Positions 1 to 8,541 of a stretch of DNA of 64,000 bases are shown piece by piece. The position numbers and the translations under genes were made by a program. The stretch is from Desulfopila sp. IMCC35008 (GTDB lineage: Bacteria; Desulfobacterota; Desulfobulbia; Desulfobulbales; Desulfocapsaceae). The notes below the pieces were generated by a model that was given only the letters and a program-made list of their open reading frames with translations, was not told where the DNA came from and searched no databases. Positions within the stretch are counted from its first letter, which is position 1. Each line of letters begins with the position of its first letter. The DNA is taken from NCBI RefSeq assembly GCF_010646885.2, contig NZ_CP050700.1, forward strand, positions 780,001 through 844,000, read 5' to 3'.

Positions 1-899
1 ATGTCTTTTAGTACATAGTCCGTACCATTGTAGCTTGCATCTACATCCTGAATGTCGAGGATAACCTTCCTGTCAGGGGTGGCAGGTTTTCGATTGCTGC
101 TCAATGAACGGACCCTTAAAAGATCCTGGGTATATTTTTCTTGGGGATTTGCAAGCATTTCCCTGGCATCATTTTCCTCAACCAGCAGGCCGTCCTGCAG
201 TACCATGATTCGATCAGAAAGCTGGGCGACCACAGCCAGGTCGTGGGTGATGTAAATAGCCGCCGTATCAAATCGTTGTGTAATGTCCTTGATTGCGGCC
301 AGGACCTCTATCTGGGTAGTAACATCCAGGGCTGTCGTAGGTTCATCGAAAATAATGATATCCGGGCTGCAGCTCATGGCCATTGCAACCATGGCGCGTT
401 GAAGCTGGCCACCACTTACCTGATGGGGGAAACGGTAGCCGATGTTGTCTGGATCTGGCAAAAGCAACTGCTCATAGGTGGTGACAGCATTTTTTTCCGC
501 CTCACTAAAACTCATCAAGCCGTGTTGAACCGGGCCTTCTGCATACTGATTTATAAGGCGGTGAGCGGGGTTAAAAGATGCGGCGGCACTTTGAGCGACA
601 TAGGCAATGCGGGCTCCGCGAATGGAGCGGAGATCATTTTCAGAGGCCTGGGTCAGGTCCTGATCCTTAAAAAGGATTGAACCCGAGCTAATACGGCATC
701 CCGCTCGTGCATAGGCCATGGATGCGAGGCCCAGGGTCGATTTTCCGGCACCCGACTCCCCGATAAGGCCAAGAACTTCACCTTTTTTAAGGGTGAGATC
801 AATACCTTTCACTATGGGGTGCCATTGTTCGTCACTGTATCCGTCTATGACAATATTGCTTATCTCGAGTATGTTATTCATATCATTTTCTTTTTCCAT
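1..899 (-). CDS. Oligopeptide/dipeptide ABC importer ATPase, probably fused DppD-DppF type (partial)
   Basis: Energy-coupling subunit of a peptide-type ABC importer on the inner face of the inner membrane; it runs off the left edge of the window, so its C-terminus is missing. Read on the minus strand the protein starts MEKENDMNNILEIS (ATG at 899; an in-frame ATG at 881 is an alternative). The first ATPase domain is complete: Walker A GESGAGKST near residue 47, ABC signature VSGGQLQR near 161, Walker B IIIFDEP near 181 followed by TTALD. After a linker, VILDIQDVDASYNG near residue 278 looks like the start of a second ABC domain, so this is probably a double ATPase of the YejF/GsiA kind (inference). 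It begins 18 bp after the stop of the permease gene at 918 and is the last visible gene of the operon. The transported substrate cannot be told from sequence. Confidence 0.9.
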   Translation of the reverse strand, partial: MEKENDMNNILEISNIVIDGYSDEQWHPIVKGIDLTLKKGEVLGLIGESGAGKSTLGLASMAYARAGCRISSGSILFKDQDLTQASENDLRSIRGARIAYVAQSAAASFNPAHRLINQYAEGPVQHGLMSFSEAEKNAVTTYEQLLLPDPDNIGYRFPHQVSGGQLQRAMVAMAMSCSPDIIIFDEPTTALDVTTQIEVLAAIKDITQRFDTAAIYITHDLAVVAQLSDRIMVLQDGLLVEENDAREMLANPQEKYTQDLLRVRSLSSNRKPATPDRKVILDIQDVDASYNGTDYVLKD

Positions 900-917
900 A
901 ACCTGCAAAACAAAATA

Positions 918-1745
918 TTATTCCTTTAAACCACTGGCAAGGTATAGGACCCAATCGACGACAAGGTTTACCCCGACGGTTAAAAAGGCAATTGCTGCCG
1001 CAGGCCATAACGGCGTGAAGATACCAAAGGTTATGGCCCCAGCATTTTCACGAACCATACCTCCCCAATCTGCTGTCGGAGGTTGAAGGCCAAGACCAAG
1101 GAAGCTGAGAGCAGCAATAAAAAGGAAGACAAAGCAAAATCTGAGGCCGAATTCGGCAACGAGTGGCGGCATGGCGTTGGGAAGAATCTCGTGACGCATG
1201 ATCCACCAGATTCCTTCTCCTCGCAAGCGAGCGGCCTCCACATATTCCATCACCTCAATATCCATTGCTACAGCGCGTGATAACCGAAAGACCCTCGTCG
1301 AATCAAGGAGTGCGATGACGATGATGAGGGCTGGAATCGATGTCCCGACCACCGACAGTATCATCAGTGCAAAAATAAGCGTTGGAAACGCCATGATAAT
1401 ATCAATCAACCTGCTGATCAGCTGATCCAGCCACCCTCCAACGGTGGCAGCCAGAAAGCCCCAACTGATTCCAAACACAAAAGAAAGTGCTGTAATTAAA
1501 AAAGCGATGGAGATAGTGTTGCGTGCGCCATAGATCAGCCGGGAAAAAAGATCCCGGCCCAGGCTGTCAGTTCCGAGAAGGTGCGTGGAATCTGAGGAGA
1601 GCCATACGTCGCCAGCGATTTCAGTCTCTCCGAAAGGAGCGATAGCCGGAGCAAAAATCGCGGCAACCAAGGTGACCAGAACCATAAACATTCCAATCCT
1701 GGCACTCCAGGGTGCTGTTTTAAGTATCTTTATCAGAGCAACCAT
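918..1745 (-). CDS. Peptide-type ABC transporter permease, DppC/OppC family
   Basis: Inner-membrane permease that pairs with the DppB-type subunit encoded just upstream. 275 aa, usual for the family. A short N-terminal segment with one membrane helix (about residues 18-38) is followed by the family hallmark GTDSLGRDLFSRLIYGAR (58-75) and five further helices. The EAA-like ATPase-contact loop is visible around AARLRGEGIWWIMRHEILPN near residues 170-190. ATG at 1745 has a strong ribosome binding site (AGGAG, 6 nt away). It lies 12 bp after the DppB-type gene, consistent with one transcript. Peptides, nickel chelates or glutathione are all possible substrates for this family. Confidence 0.92.
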   Translation of the reverse strand: MVALIKILKTAPWSARIGMFMVLVTLVAAIFAPAIAPFGETEIAGDVWLSSDSTHLLGTDSLGRDLFSRLIYGARNTISIAFLITALSFVFGISWGFLAATVGGWLDQLISRLIDIIMAFPTLIFALMILSVVGTSIPALIIVIALLDSTRVFRLSRAVAMDIEVMEYVEAARLRGEGIWWIMRHEILPNAMPPLVAEFGLRFCFVFLFIAALSFLGLGLQPPTADWGGMVRENAGAITFGIFTPLWPAAAIAFLTVGVNLVVDWVLYLASGLKE

Positions 1746-1757
1746 TTTGTCTCCTTT

Positions 1758-2738
1758 CTACTTCGGATTTCTCAGCCGCGGGTTACTCAGGATTGAGAGT
1801 ATATCCGCCAGCAGATTTAAAAGGATATAGGTTGCAGCAAAAATCAATCCACTGGCCTGAACAACGGGAAGATCCCTCTTGGAGACAGAATCTACCAGGA
1901 GTTGACCGAGTCCCGGATAGACAAATACAACTTCCACAATAACTACCCCGACAACAAGATATGCGAGGTTTAAAGCAATAACGTTGATGACTGGGGAAAG
2001 GGCATTTGGGAAGGCGTGCATGGCAACGACCCGGAGTCTTTTCAGCCCCTTGAGGTTGGCCATCTCAATAAACGGGCTGGAAAGGATGTTGATGATCGCG
2101 GCCCGTGTCTGTCGCATCATATGGGCAACAACAACCAGAGTCAGAGTTAATGCGGGAAGGAAGATTGCCTGCAGGATCTGGCTATAACTCATTTCCTGGT
2201 TGATATTGGCAATGGCAGGAAAAATAGCCCATTTGACTGCAAAAAGGCCGATGAGGATGTAGGCCACAAAAAATTCGGGAAAACTGATTGCCGTAAGCGT
2301 TACCATCGACAGGGAGCGGTCGAGCAGACTATCGCGGTACAAGGCTGCAGCAATACCCAGAATTACAGCAAGCGGTACCGCAATTACGGCCGCAACGGAA
2401 GCCAGGAGCAAGGTGTTACCCAACCTCCAGCTGAGCATATCTGCAATTGGACGACCGGTTGCAAGGGAGTTTCCAAAATCACCCTGCACAAATCCTCCAA
2501 GCCATGAAAGGTATCGCTGATAAGAGGGGAGATCCAGCTTGAGTTCGGTTCGAAATGCCTCAATAGCCTCAGGTGTGGCGCTCTGGCCGAGAATCGCTTC
2601 AGCCAGGTCGCCCGGAAGAGCTTCTACTCCGATGAAGATCAGCATGGATATCACCAAAAGCGTGATGAGGCCAAACCCGACACGTTGAATGACCAATGCT
2701 GTGGCACTATTTTTTAAAAAGGAAAACATTATAACCAT
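1758..2738 (-). CDS. Peptide-type ABC transporter permease, DppB/OppB family
   Basis: Partner permease of the DppC-type protein in a peptide-family ABC importer. The protein is about 326 aa and has the DppB layout: one N-terminal membrane helix, a periplasmic segment containing ALPGDLAEAILG and YLSWLGGFVQGDFGNSL, then five helices with the cytoplasmic EAA loop MANLKGLKRLRVVAMHAFPN. I prefer ATG at 2738 because GGGTGA lies 5 nt upstream; GTG at 2747 and ATG at 2729 are alternatives. A hairpin region (2787-2857) separates it from the binding-protein gene, which may lower permease expression relative to the binding protein. Confidence 0.92.
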   Translation of the reverse strand: MVIMFSFLKNSATALVIQRVGFGLITLLVISMLIFIGVEALPGDLAEAILGQSATPEAIEAFRTELKLDLPSYQRYLSWLGGFVQGDFGNSLATGRPIADMLSWRLGNTLLLASVAAVIAVPLAVILGIAAALYRDSLLDRSLSMVTLTAISFPEFFVAYILIGLFAVKWAIFPAIANINQEMSYSQILQAIFLPALTLTLVVVAHMMRQTRAAIINILSSPFIEMANLKGLKRLRVVAMHAFPNALSPVINVIALNLAYLVVGVVIVEVVFVYPGLGQLLVDSVSKRDLPVVQASGLIFAATYILLNLLADILSILSNPRLRNPK

Positions 2739-2786
2739 TTGATTCACCCGCTATCAGGGTAAATCTCACCTAATGTGTAAACGTAT

Positions 2787-2857
2787 CCTGAAGACGATAG
2801 TTCAGGGAAAAATTCATGAACTGCCTGATGGCCTCTGTGCTTATTTACAGAGGCCAT
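2787..2857 (-). promoter_or_regulatory. Intercistronic hairpins between binding-protein and permease genes
   Basis: Two inverted repeats lie in the gap between the ABC binding-protein stop and the DppB-type start. The larger is perfect: an 11-bp stem ATGGCCTCTGT (2828-2838) and ACAGAGGCCAT (2847-2857) with an 8-nt loop. The smaller is CCTGAA (2787-2792) with TTCAGG (2801-2806). No uridine run follows directly on the minus strand, so this looks like an mRNA-stabilising or partial-termination element, which is common after binding-protein genes, and not a full terminator. Confidence 0.6.
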
Positions 2858-2863
2858 TGAGGG

Positions 2864-4453
2864 CTACTTTTTAAACCACCATCTTTCGGCGGCTTTATTC
2901 CCGTCAACTTCCCAGTTGACAGCGAGGGGGCCGTGTCCGACCTTATCGTTGCAGGCGGCAAGATCTGAGCTGAACATCGGTACAACCACACCTCCATCAT
3001 CTCTTACGATCTCCTGCATGTCAGCATACATGGTACGGCGCTTTGCTTCATCCAGTTCACTTCGGGCTGCAACCAGGAGCTGGTTAAATTTCTCATTATC
3101 CCAGGAGGTATCGTTCCAGGCAGCATCACGTGCATAAGAGGTTGAAAACATCATATCCTCCGTTGGGCGTCCCCCCCAGTAAACAGCACAAAACGGCTTT
3201 TTCATCCAGACGTTGGACCAATAACCATCGTTGGGCTCCCGAACTACCTTGATGTCAATACCTGCTTTGGCCGCCTGCTCTTTATAAAGAACACCAGCAT
3301 CAACTGCACCGACAAAAGCTGCATCGGCAGTGTGCAGAGAGAATGTCGTTTTTTCAAGGCCAGCCTTTTTCAGATGAAATTTCGCCTTATCCGGATCGAA
3401 GGTACGTTGAGGCAGGTCTTTTGCGAAAAAGCGGTTGGAAGGGCTGATCGGATGGTCGTTACCCACCGTTCCATAGCCGCGCAGGATAGTCTTGACCATC
3501 TGTTCCCGGTCGATTCCGTATTTCAACGCCAGACGTACATCGTTATTATTGTAAGGAGCCTGATCGGTCTGCATGGCAAAGGTGTAATGTTTATAGCCGT
3601 CCTGTTTCAGGATTTCGATGCCAGGCATGCGTTTCATGAGGTGTACTGTTTTAAGCTCACAACGGTTCATGGCGTCTATCTGCCCTGTTTTCAGGGCATT
3701 GGTGCGCGCATTCACGTCATTGATGACGAGGATCTCAAGCTCGTCGAACCAGCCGCGATCAGGTTTAAAATAGTTCGGGTTGCGAGTGGCGAAAGCACGG
3801 ACGCCCGGTTCAAAATCTTTAAGAATATAAGCACCTGTATAGATGCCTGTGTTGAAACCGTCGTCTTTGGGTCCAATCACAAAATGGTAATCGCTGAGCA
3901 GGTAGGGAAAATCAGCATTGCCGCTTTCAAGTTCGAAAGCAACGCTAAGGTTATCGATTTTCTTGATGTCAACGATGGCCTTGACCAACCCCTTGCCGCC
4001 GGATTTTGAATCTTTGCCCCGGTGGTGGTTCATCGAGTAAAGTACATCGTCTGCATCAAGTGTTTTTCCGTTATGAAATTCCACCCCTTTTCGAAGTTTG
4101 AAAACCCATTTTCTGGCATCAGGGCTTGCTTCCCAACTCTCGGCCAGTTCCGGCACGGCATTGGCCTGGTGATCGATTTCAACGAGATTGTTGCCGATGG
4201 AGCCAAAAATGAGGAATCTGGCAACAGTGTCAGTGGTCTGGGCCGGGTCAAGAACATCTGTAGTGGAGCCGCCTGAGAGACCCAAGCGAAATCGGCCGCC
4301 TTTTTGTGGCATATCTGCGGCAAATGCATTGCCGCCGAGCAGGCTCGGGCAGGCGGCGGCGCTGAGGCCGAGAGCCGACAGTGCCGCGATAAATTCTCGC
4401 CGAGTGAGTGCTCCGGTTCTGAGCTTATGTTCAATATCTTTCAGTGCGTGCAT
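2864..4453 (-). CDS. Peptide-family ABC transporter substrate-binding protein (Tat-exported)
   Basis: Periplasmic binding protein of the SBP_bac_5 (DppA/OppA) family; captures the substrate for the permeases encoded downstream. I place the start at ATG 4453 (MHALKDIEHKLRTG) because it has AGGAG 8 nt upstream and gives a twin-arginine leader: TRREFIAALSALGLSAAACP, with cleavage probable after GGNAFAA. An upstream in-frame start at 4495 lacks these features. The mature part shows the family pattern, e.g. LRKGVEFHNGKTLDADDVLYS, FEPGVRAFATRNPNYF and VRLALKYGIDREQMVKTILRGYG. About 529 aa, normal for the family. Tat export suggests folding in the cytoplasm before secretion. The ligand is not predictable from sequence. 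Confidence 0.93.
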   Translation of the reverse strand: MHALKDIEHKLRTGALTRREFIAALSALGLSAAACPSLLGGNAFAADMPQKGGRFRLGLSGGSTTDVLDPAQTTDTVARFLIFGSIGNNLVEIDHQANAVPELAESWEASPDARKWVFKLRKGVEFHNGKTLDADDVLYSMNHHRGKDSKSGGKGLVKAIVDIKKIDNLSVAFELESGNADFPYLLSDYHFVIGPKDDGFNTGIYTGAYILKDFEPGVRAFATRNPNYFKPDRGWFDELEILVINDVNARTNALKTGQIDAMNRCELKTVHLMKRMPGIEILKQDGYKHYTFAMQTDQAPYNNNDVRLALKYGIDREQMVKTILRGYGTVGNDHPISPSNRFFAKDLPQRTFDPDKAKFHLKKAGLEKTTFSLHTADAAFVGAVDAGVLYKEQAAKAGIDIKVVREPNDGYWSNVWMKKPFCAVYWGGRPTEDMMFSTSYARDAAWNDTSWDNEKFNQLLVAARSELDEAKRRTMYADMQEIVRDDGGVVVPMFSSDLAACNDKVGHGPLAVNWEVDGNKAAERWWFKK

Positions 4454-4575
4454 TTCTCTCTCCTTTCCGGTTCGTTGATAATCACGATAAAACAAAGCAC
4501 TACGGCTTGTTTTAACTGTGGCAACTTGTACGTTTTTCAGGATTGAACTATAGAATGTGGACGGCGGATGAGGGA

Positions 4576-4772
4576 GGGGATAGCAGCTTTATAGTTGCTA
4601 TAGTCCCCACCTGCCTAAATTGACAGTCTCGCGCTAAAAACAGAACCGAATCACAATCACTGTCTCAAAACATGAAACAGCGAGTTATCGGTGAAGCGGT
4701 CTTCTACGAGACCGACAAAACTGAAAATGCCTAAGAAATAGGCACCAATGACACGGCTGAGAGATGTGTCAT
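4576..4772 (-). promoter_or_regulatory. Hairpin-rich leader upstream of the peptide transporter operon
   Basis: The 596-bp gap between the binding-protein start (4453) and the pstB stop (5050) holds no convincing gene. On the operon's own strand it contains four inverted repeats: ATGACAC/GTGTCAT (4748-4754 with 4766-4772), TGCCTA/TAGGCA (4728-4733 with 4739-4744, 5-nt loop), CGGTCT/AGACCG (4697-4702 with 4709-4714), and GGGGATAGCA (4576-4585) with TGCTA-3 nt-TCCCC (4596-4608). They end about 120 bp before the start codon. Their spacing suggests a structured 5' leader or attenuator, but I do not recognise a named riboswitch class and no promoter stands out. Confidence 0.45.
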
Positions 4773-4977
4773 CTAGAGTATATAACAGCTGCAGGAGTAT
4801 CCCTGATCAGCAGATTTCAGCGTATTACATATCCTAATGGAGTAGGGTGTGCTTGTCAACCTTCTCCCGGACAAACGTTAGATTATGGGGGGAGAAAATG
4901 TTTTGGAACAGCTCGCCGGTTAGTGGGTACGTCTTAGAATTGAGTATTTCTCGTCTGAAAGCATTTTAAAGAATTGA

Positions 4978-4999
4978 GGCAACAATACATTGTGTTGCC
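4978..4999 (-). terminator. Possible terminator after pstB
   Basis: Hairpin with a 7-bp perfect stem, GGCAACA (4978-4984) and TGTTGCC (4993-4999), starting about 50 bp after the pstB stop. On the minus strand it is followed by TCAATTCTTTAAA, a weak U-rich tail. It is the best candidate for the end of the pst transcript. Confidence 0.5.
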
Positions 5000-5049
5000 C
5001 CATGTCGTTGTGACCGGCAATACTCGATTGTATGGTGCTCCAATTTATA

Positions 5050-5934
5050 TCAGCCAAAGCGACCGGTAATGTAATCCTCTGTAAGCTGATGACGCGGATT
5101 GGTGAAGACCCTATCGGTTGGTCCCACCTCAATAAGGTCTCCCAGATGAAAATAGGCCGTTCGCTGCGAAACACGGGATGCCTGCTGCATGGCGTGGGTC
5201 ACGATAACTATGGAAAACTGTTGGCGAAGTTCTGCTATCAGTTCTTCTACCTTGGCGGTGGCAATAGGATCGAGTGCAGAACACGGTTCATCCATGAGGA
5301 TAACCTCGGGGCTGACTGCAATAGCACGGGCGATGCAGAGTCGCTGTTGCTGGCCACCGGAGAGTCCGGTGCCTGGAGCGTGCAGCCTGTCCTTCACCTC
5401 ACTCCAGAGTCCGGCTCTTGTAAGAGCGGTTTCGACGATTTCTGCCAATTCGGCCTTGTTGGAAGTGAGTCCGTGGATTTTGGGGCCATATGCGATGTTA
5501 TCGAAAATAGACTTCGGGAATGGGTTTGGCTTCTGAAAAACCATACCGACCCGTGCACGAAGCGGAACAACATCGACTTTCGGATCGTAGATATCCATGT
5601 CATCCAACCTGATTTCACCTTCAACACGACAGGAGGCAACCGTATCATTCATGCGATTCAGGCATCTCAGAAAAGTTGATTTACCGCAACCGGAAGGGCC
5701 GATCATGGCAAGGACCTCGTTGCGGCCGACATCAATGGAAACATTCTTAATTGCCTGGGCGTCACCATAGAAGACATCGACGCTTCTGCATGTCATGCGT
5801 GGATTATCGATAAATGGTTCTCCCACTGTTTTCCTGGAGGATTCTTTTGCACTTCCTACTACGGTTGCTGCAGTTTTTTCTTTATCAGAAAAGCCAGGAA
5901 AAGGTGTGTTTGTCATGTCTGTTGCGAGTTCCAT
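5050..5934 (-). CDS. pstB: Phosphate ABC transporter ATP-binding protein PstB
   Basis: ATPase of the high-affinity phosphate importer PstSCAB. The ABC domain is complete: Walker [10 protein letters not shown] near residue 79, signature [14 protein letters not shown] near 188, Walker [14 protein letters not shown], and switch histidine in [14 protein letters not shown]. PstB-specific segments are present, such as [11 protein letters not shown] and [21 protein letters not shown]. At 294 aa it is about 40 residues longer than typical PstB; the extra is a low-complexity N-terminus before [15 protein letters not shown] at 5934 has GAGG 7 nt upstream. It is the last gene of the operon, separated from pstS by 165 bp that include a stem-loop (6035-6069). 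Confidence 0.97.
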   Translation of the reverse strand: MELATDMTNTPFPGFSDKEKTAATVVGSAKESSRKTVGEPFIDNPRMTCRSVDVFYGDAQAIKNVSIDVGRNEVLAMIGPSGCGKSTFLRCLNRMNDTVASCRVEGEIRLDDMDIYDPKVDVVPLRARVGMVFQKPNPFPKSIFDNIAYGPKIHGLTSNKAELAEIVETALTRAGLWSEVKDRLHAPGTGLSGGQQQRLCIARAIAVSPEVILMDEPCSALDPIATAKVEELIAELRQQFSIVIVTHAMQQASRVSQRTAYFHLGDLIEVGPTDRVFTNPRHQLTEDYITGRFG

Positions 5935-6034
5935 TATTCGGCCTCTTAAAAGGGAATCAAATATAATCGGTACCTTGACATATCAGGCACCTGACATCTT
6001 GTTATGAGTTGTTTATTTCTGTACTGTTTCGTAA

Positions 6035-6069
6035 GATCAGGAGAAACCCGAACAAGGTTTCCCCTGATC
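6035..6069 (-). promoter_or_regulatory. Stem-loop between pstS and pstB
   Basis: A 14-bp inverted repeat, GATCAGGAGAAACC (6035-6048) and GGTTTCCCCTGATC (6056-6069), with a 7-nt loop. The one imperfect position is an A-C mismatch in plus-strand RNA but a G-U pair in minus-strand RNA, so the structure fits the pst transcript. It is not followed by a U tract. It probably protects the pstS end of the mRNA or partly terminates transcription, giving more PstS than PstB. Confidence 0.65.
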
Positions 6070-6099
6070 CACCTGACATGCCAATAAGCATGGGCTGAA

Positions 6100-7146
6100 T
6101 TACATTCCTATGGTCTTCAGGTTTGATACATTTGCTGCGAATTCCTTACGTTCTTCAGTGGGCATGGGAATCATACCTTTATCGGCGAGGTAGCCTTCTT
6201 CACCCCATGCCTTCTCACTGGTGAACTCGGCCAGATAGCCTTTTATACCAGGAATAACGTCTACGTGAGCCTTCTTCACGTAAAAGAAGAGCGGACGTGA
6301 AACCGGATATTTACCATTGGCGATGTTTTCAAACGAAGGCTCAGTGGACTCAACGAAAGATCCCTGAATAACATCGGAATTCTGGTCGAGGAAAGAAAAA
6401 CCAAAGATGCCGAGAGCTGCAGGGTTGGCCTGGAGCTTCTGGACAATCAGGTTGTCATTCTCACCGGCTTCAACATAGGCTCCGTCTTCGCGTACGGTAT
6501 GGCAGACCTTCTTGTACGCTTTCTTATCTGACTTCTTCATCTCTTTGATGAAATCAAATTTTTTGGCACCGCCTTCCATGGCAAGCTCTACAAAGGCGTC
6601 ACGGGTTCCGGAAGTCGGGGGAGGTCCGAGGACCTCGATCTTGGTGTTCGGAAGATCCGGGTTAACTTCTTTCCAGGTCTTGTATGGATTGGGAATCAGT
6701 TTTCCTGGGCTCTTGGGATCCGGTACATCTTTGGCCAGTGCCAGGAAGATGTCCTTCCGGGTCAGCTTCAACGCGGCCGCTTTCTTGGAATTGGCCAGCA
6801 CGATTCCGTCATAACCGATTTTTACTTCGATGATGTCTTTCACACCGTTTGTCGCACATTTTTTGAGCTCGGATTTTTTAACAGCACGGGATGCGTTGGT
6901 GATATCAGGATATTCAACACCGATTCCGCCGCAGAACAGTTTAAAACCACCTCCTGAACCTGTAGACTCGATTTTCGGGGTCTTGAAACTGGTGGACTTA
7001 CCGAACTGCTCTGCAACGACGGTTGCGAATGGATAAACGGTGGAAGAACCTACGATGGAAATGTAATCGCGGGCGGCCATGGCCGGGGCAGCGCTGATCA
7101 TTGTCAAGGTGAAGGTACTTGCCAGGAGTAAGGATCTTGTCTTCAT
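6100..7146 (-). CDS. pstS: Phosphate-binding protein PstS
   Basis: Periplasmic phosphate receptor of the Pst system. A Sec signal peptide (MKTRSLLLASTFTLTMISAA, cleavage likely after AMAA near residue 25) precedes the mature start RDYISIVGSSTVYPFATVVA, the PstS phosphate-loop motif. Other family signatures are IESTGSGGGFKLFCGG, DITNASR and the ligand-binding loop PPPTSGTRDAFVELA. 348 aa, usual length. ATG at 7146 has GGAGAAAAG upstream. Its place inside the operon, after pstA and before pstB, is unusual: pstS normally comes first. Spacing to pstA is 63 bp. Confidence 0.96.
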   Translation of the reverse strand: MKTRSLLLASTFTLTMISAAPAMAARDYISIVGSSTVYPFATVVAEQFGKSTSFKTPKIESTGSGGGFKLFCGGIGVEYPDITNASRAVKKSELKKCATNGVKDIIEVKIGYDGIVLANSKKAAALKLTRKDIFLALAKDVPDPKSPGKLIPNPYKTWKEVNPDLPNTKIEVLGPPPTSGTRDAFVELAMEGGAKKFDFIKEMKKSDKKAYKKVCHTVREDGAYVEAGENDNLIVQKLQANPAALGIFGFSFLDQNSDVIQGSFVESTEPSFENIANGKYPVSRPLFFYVKKAHVDVIPGIKGYLAEFTSEKAWGEEGYLADKGMIPMPTEERKEFAANVSNLKTIGM

Positions 7147-7209
7147 TCTTCTTTTCTCCGATGAGATTGTTTTTTTTTGACTGGTTTTCAGTCGAGTGTT
7201 GAATGGTTG

Positions 7210-8478
7210 CTACCATTTGATTTCAAACTTTTTACGAAGATAAACCGCTGCCGCGTTCATGAAGATCAGGAATGCGAGCAACATCATGATTGCTGCGGAG
7301 GTTTTCTCTGTAAATGCTCTCTCCGGACTGTCTGCCCAGAGATATATTTGTACCGGGAGTACGGTTGAAGGGTCGGTAAACCCACCGGGTACATCCACGA
7401 TAAAAGCGATCATGCCGATCATGAGAAGCGGAGCCGTTTCACCGAGTGCCTGCGCCATGCCGATAATGGTTCCAGTGAGCATGCCGGGCAGGGCCAGCGG
7501 CAGTACATGGTGAAAGACTGTCTGTATCCTGGAAGCTCCGATACCAAGTGCAGCTTCCCGTATGGACGGCGGTACGGATTTCAGTGAGGCCCGTCCTGCA
7601 ATGATGATAGTTGGCAGGGTCATGAGAGTTAATACAAGTCCACCAACTAAAGATGTAGACCGGGGCATACCCCAGAAATTAATAAATATTGCAAGACCAA
7701 GCAGGCCGAAGATGATTGATGGTACTGCAGCCAGGTTATTGATGTTGATCTCAATAATGTCGGTCCAGGTGTTGCTTGGGGCAAACTCCTCAAGGTAGAT
7801 GGCTGCAGCAACCCCTATGGGAAAGGAAAGGGTGAGGGTAATAAGCAGGGTGAAAAAAGAACCTCGCGTAGCTCCCCAGATACCAGCCTGTTCCGGTTCA
7901 CGTGAGTCACCGGCTGTAAAAAACGTAGTGTTAAACTTCTTGCGTAACTTTCCGTCCTGTTCAAGTTTGTCGATCCAGGTCAGTTGGTTATCCTTAATAC
8001 GTCGGTCTTCCTGGTGGACATTGCGGTCGTAGTGGCCTTTTATGAGCATATCAACGTCATCATCAGCCAGGACCCAGACAGACTGTTTGGTGCCGATCAA
8101 CTTCGGATTTTCCTGGACCATGTCCTGCAGAGTAAAGGCGGCTGACGGGCTTACCAGTTTATAGAGTCGTTTCTTATCTTGTCTGTTTTTTACCTCAGGA
8201 AACATGGTGCGTAGCGACGACTTCACCAGCCCCGGGAAGTTCGCGGCAGCAATATTCTCATCGGTGAACTGATCTTCTGAGAATTCCACATCGATCTGGA
8301 TAAATGTCTGCTGAAAGGCTGTATAACCTTTTGATATGATAGAGCCGAACAGGAAGCAGAGAAAGGTAAGCGCAACGAAAATGGCAGAAATGCCAAGAAA
8401 CTGGAAGCGCTTTTCTGCTTTATATCTGCGCTTGAGGTGTTCACTGCTTTCAAGTGTTGTTTTTTGTATCTGTGTCAT
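7210..8478 (-). CDS. pstA: Phosphate ABC transporter permease PstA, long form
   Basis: One of the two membrane subunits of the phosphate importer. At 422 aa it is much longer than the roughly 280-300 aa of E. coli PstA. The extra length lies between the first membrane helix (about 28-50) and the permease core: a hydrophilic, probably periplasmic stretch of about 140 residues containing VWVLADDDVDMLIKGHYDRN, resembling the N-terminal DUF3333-type extension of alphaproteobacterial PstA. The core begins near GIWGATRGSFFTLLITLTLSFP and carries the EAA loop IREAALGIGASRIQTVFHHVLP. No clear ribosome binding site precedes ATG 8478, so it may be translated by coupling from pstC, which ends 63 bp upstream. 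Confidence 0.95.
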   Translation of the reverse strand: MTQIQKTTLESSEHLKRRYKAEKRFQFLGISAIFVALTFLCFLFGSIISKGYTAFQQTFIQIDVEFSEDQFTDENIAAANFPGLVKSSLRTMFPEVKNRQDKKRLYKLVSPSAAFTLQDMVQENPKLIGTKQSVWVLADDDVDMLIKGHYDRNVHQEDRRIKDNQLTWIDKLEQDGKLRKKFNTTFFTAGDSREPEQAGIWGATRGSFFTLLITLTLSFPIGVAAAIYLEEFAPSNTWTDIIEININNLAAVPSIIFGLLGLAIFINFWGMPRSTSLVGGLVLTLMTLPTIIIAGRASLKSVPPSIREAALGIGASRIQTVFHHVLPLALPGMLTGTIIGMAQALGETAPLLMIGMIAFIVDVPGGFTDPSTVLPVQIYLWADSPERAFTEKTSAAIMMLLAFLIFMNAAAVYLRKKFEIKW

Positions 8479-8541
8479 GTTTCGGGTTGTTTCGTAAAGT
8501 TTCTAAATTTGGTTTCAGGTCAAATCCTTCAAACAACGCTC

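Noticed and set aside
3332..4009. 225-codon open frame on the plus strand.
   Set aside because: Antisense to the substrate-binding protein gene; no ribosome binding site or domain.
4755..4835. TPP-riboswitch-like words on the plus strand (GGCTGAGA and later CTGATC...AGCG).
   Set aside because: The inner stem expected between the two halves is missing, spacing is wrong, and no plus-strand gene follows for 6 kb.
5032..5679. 215-codon open frame on the plus strand.
   Set aside because: It lies entirely opposite pstB, whose ABC motifs are certain.
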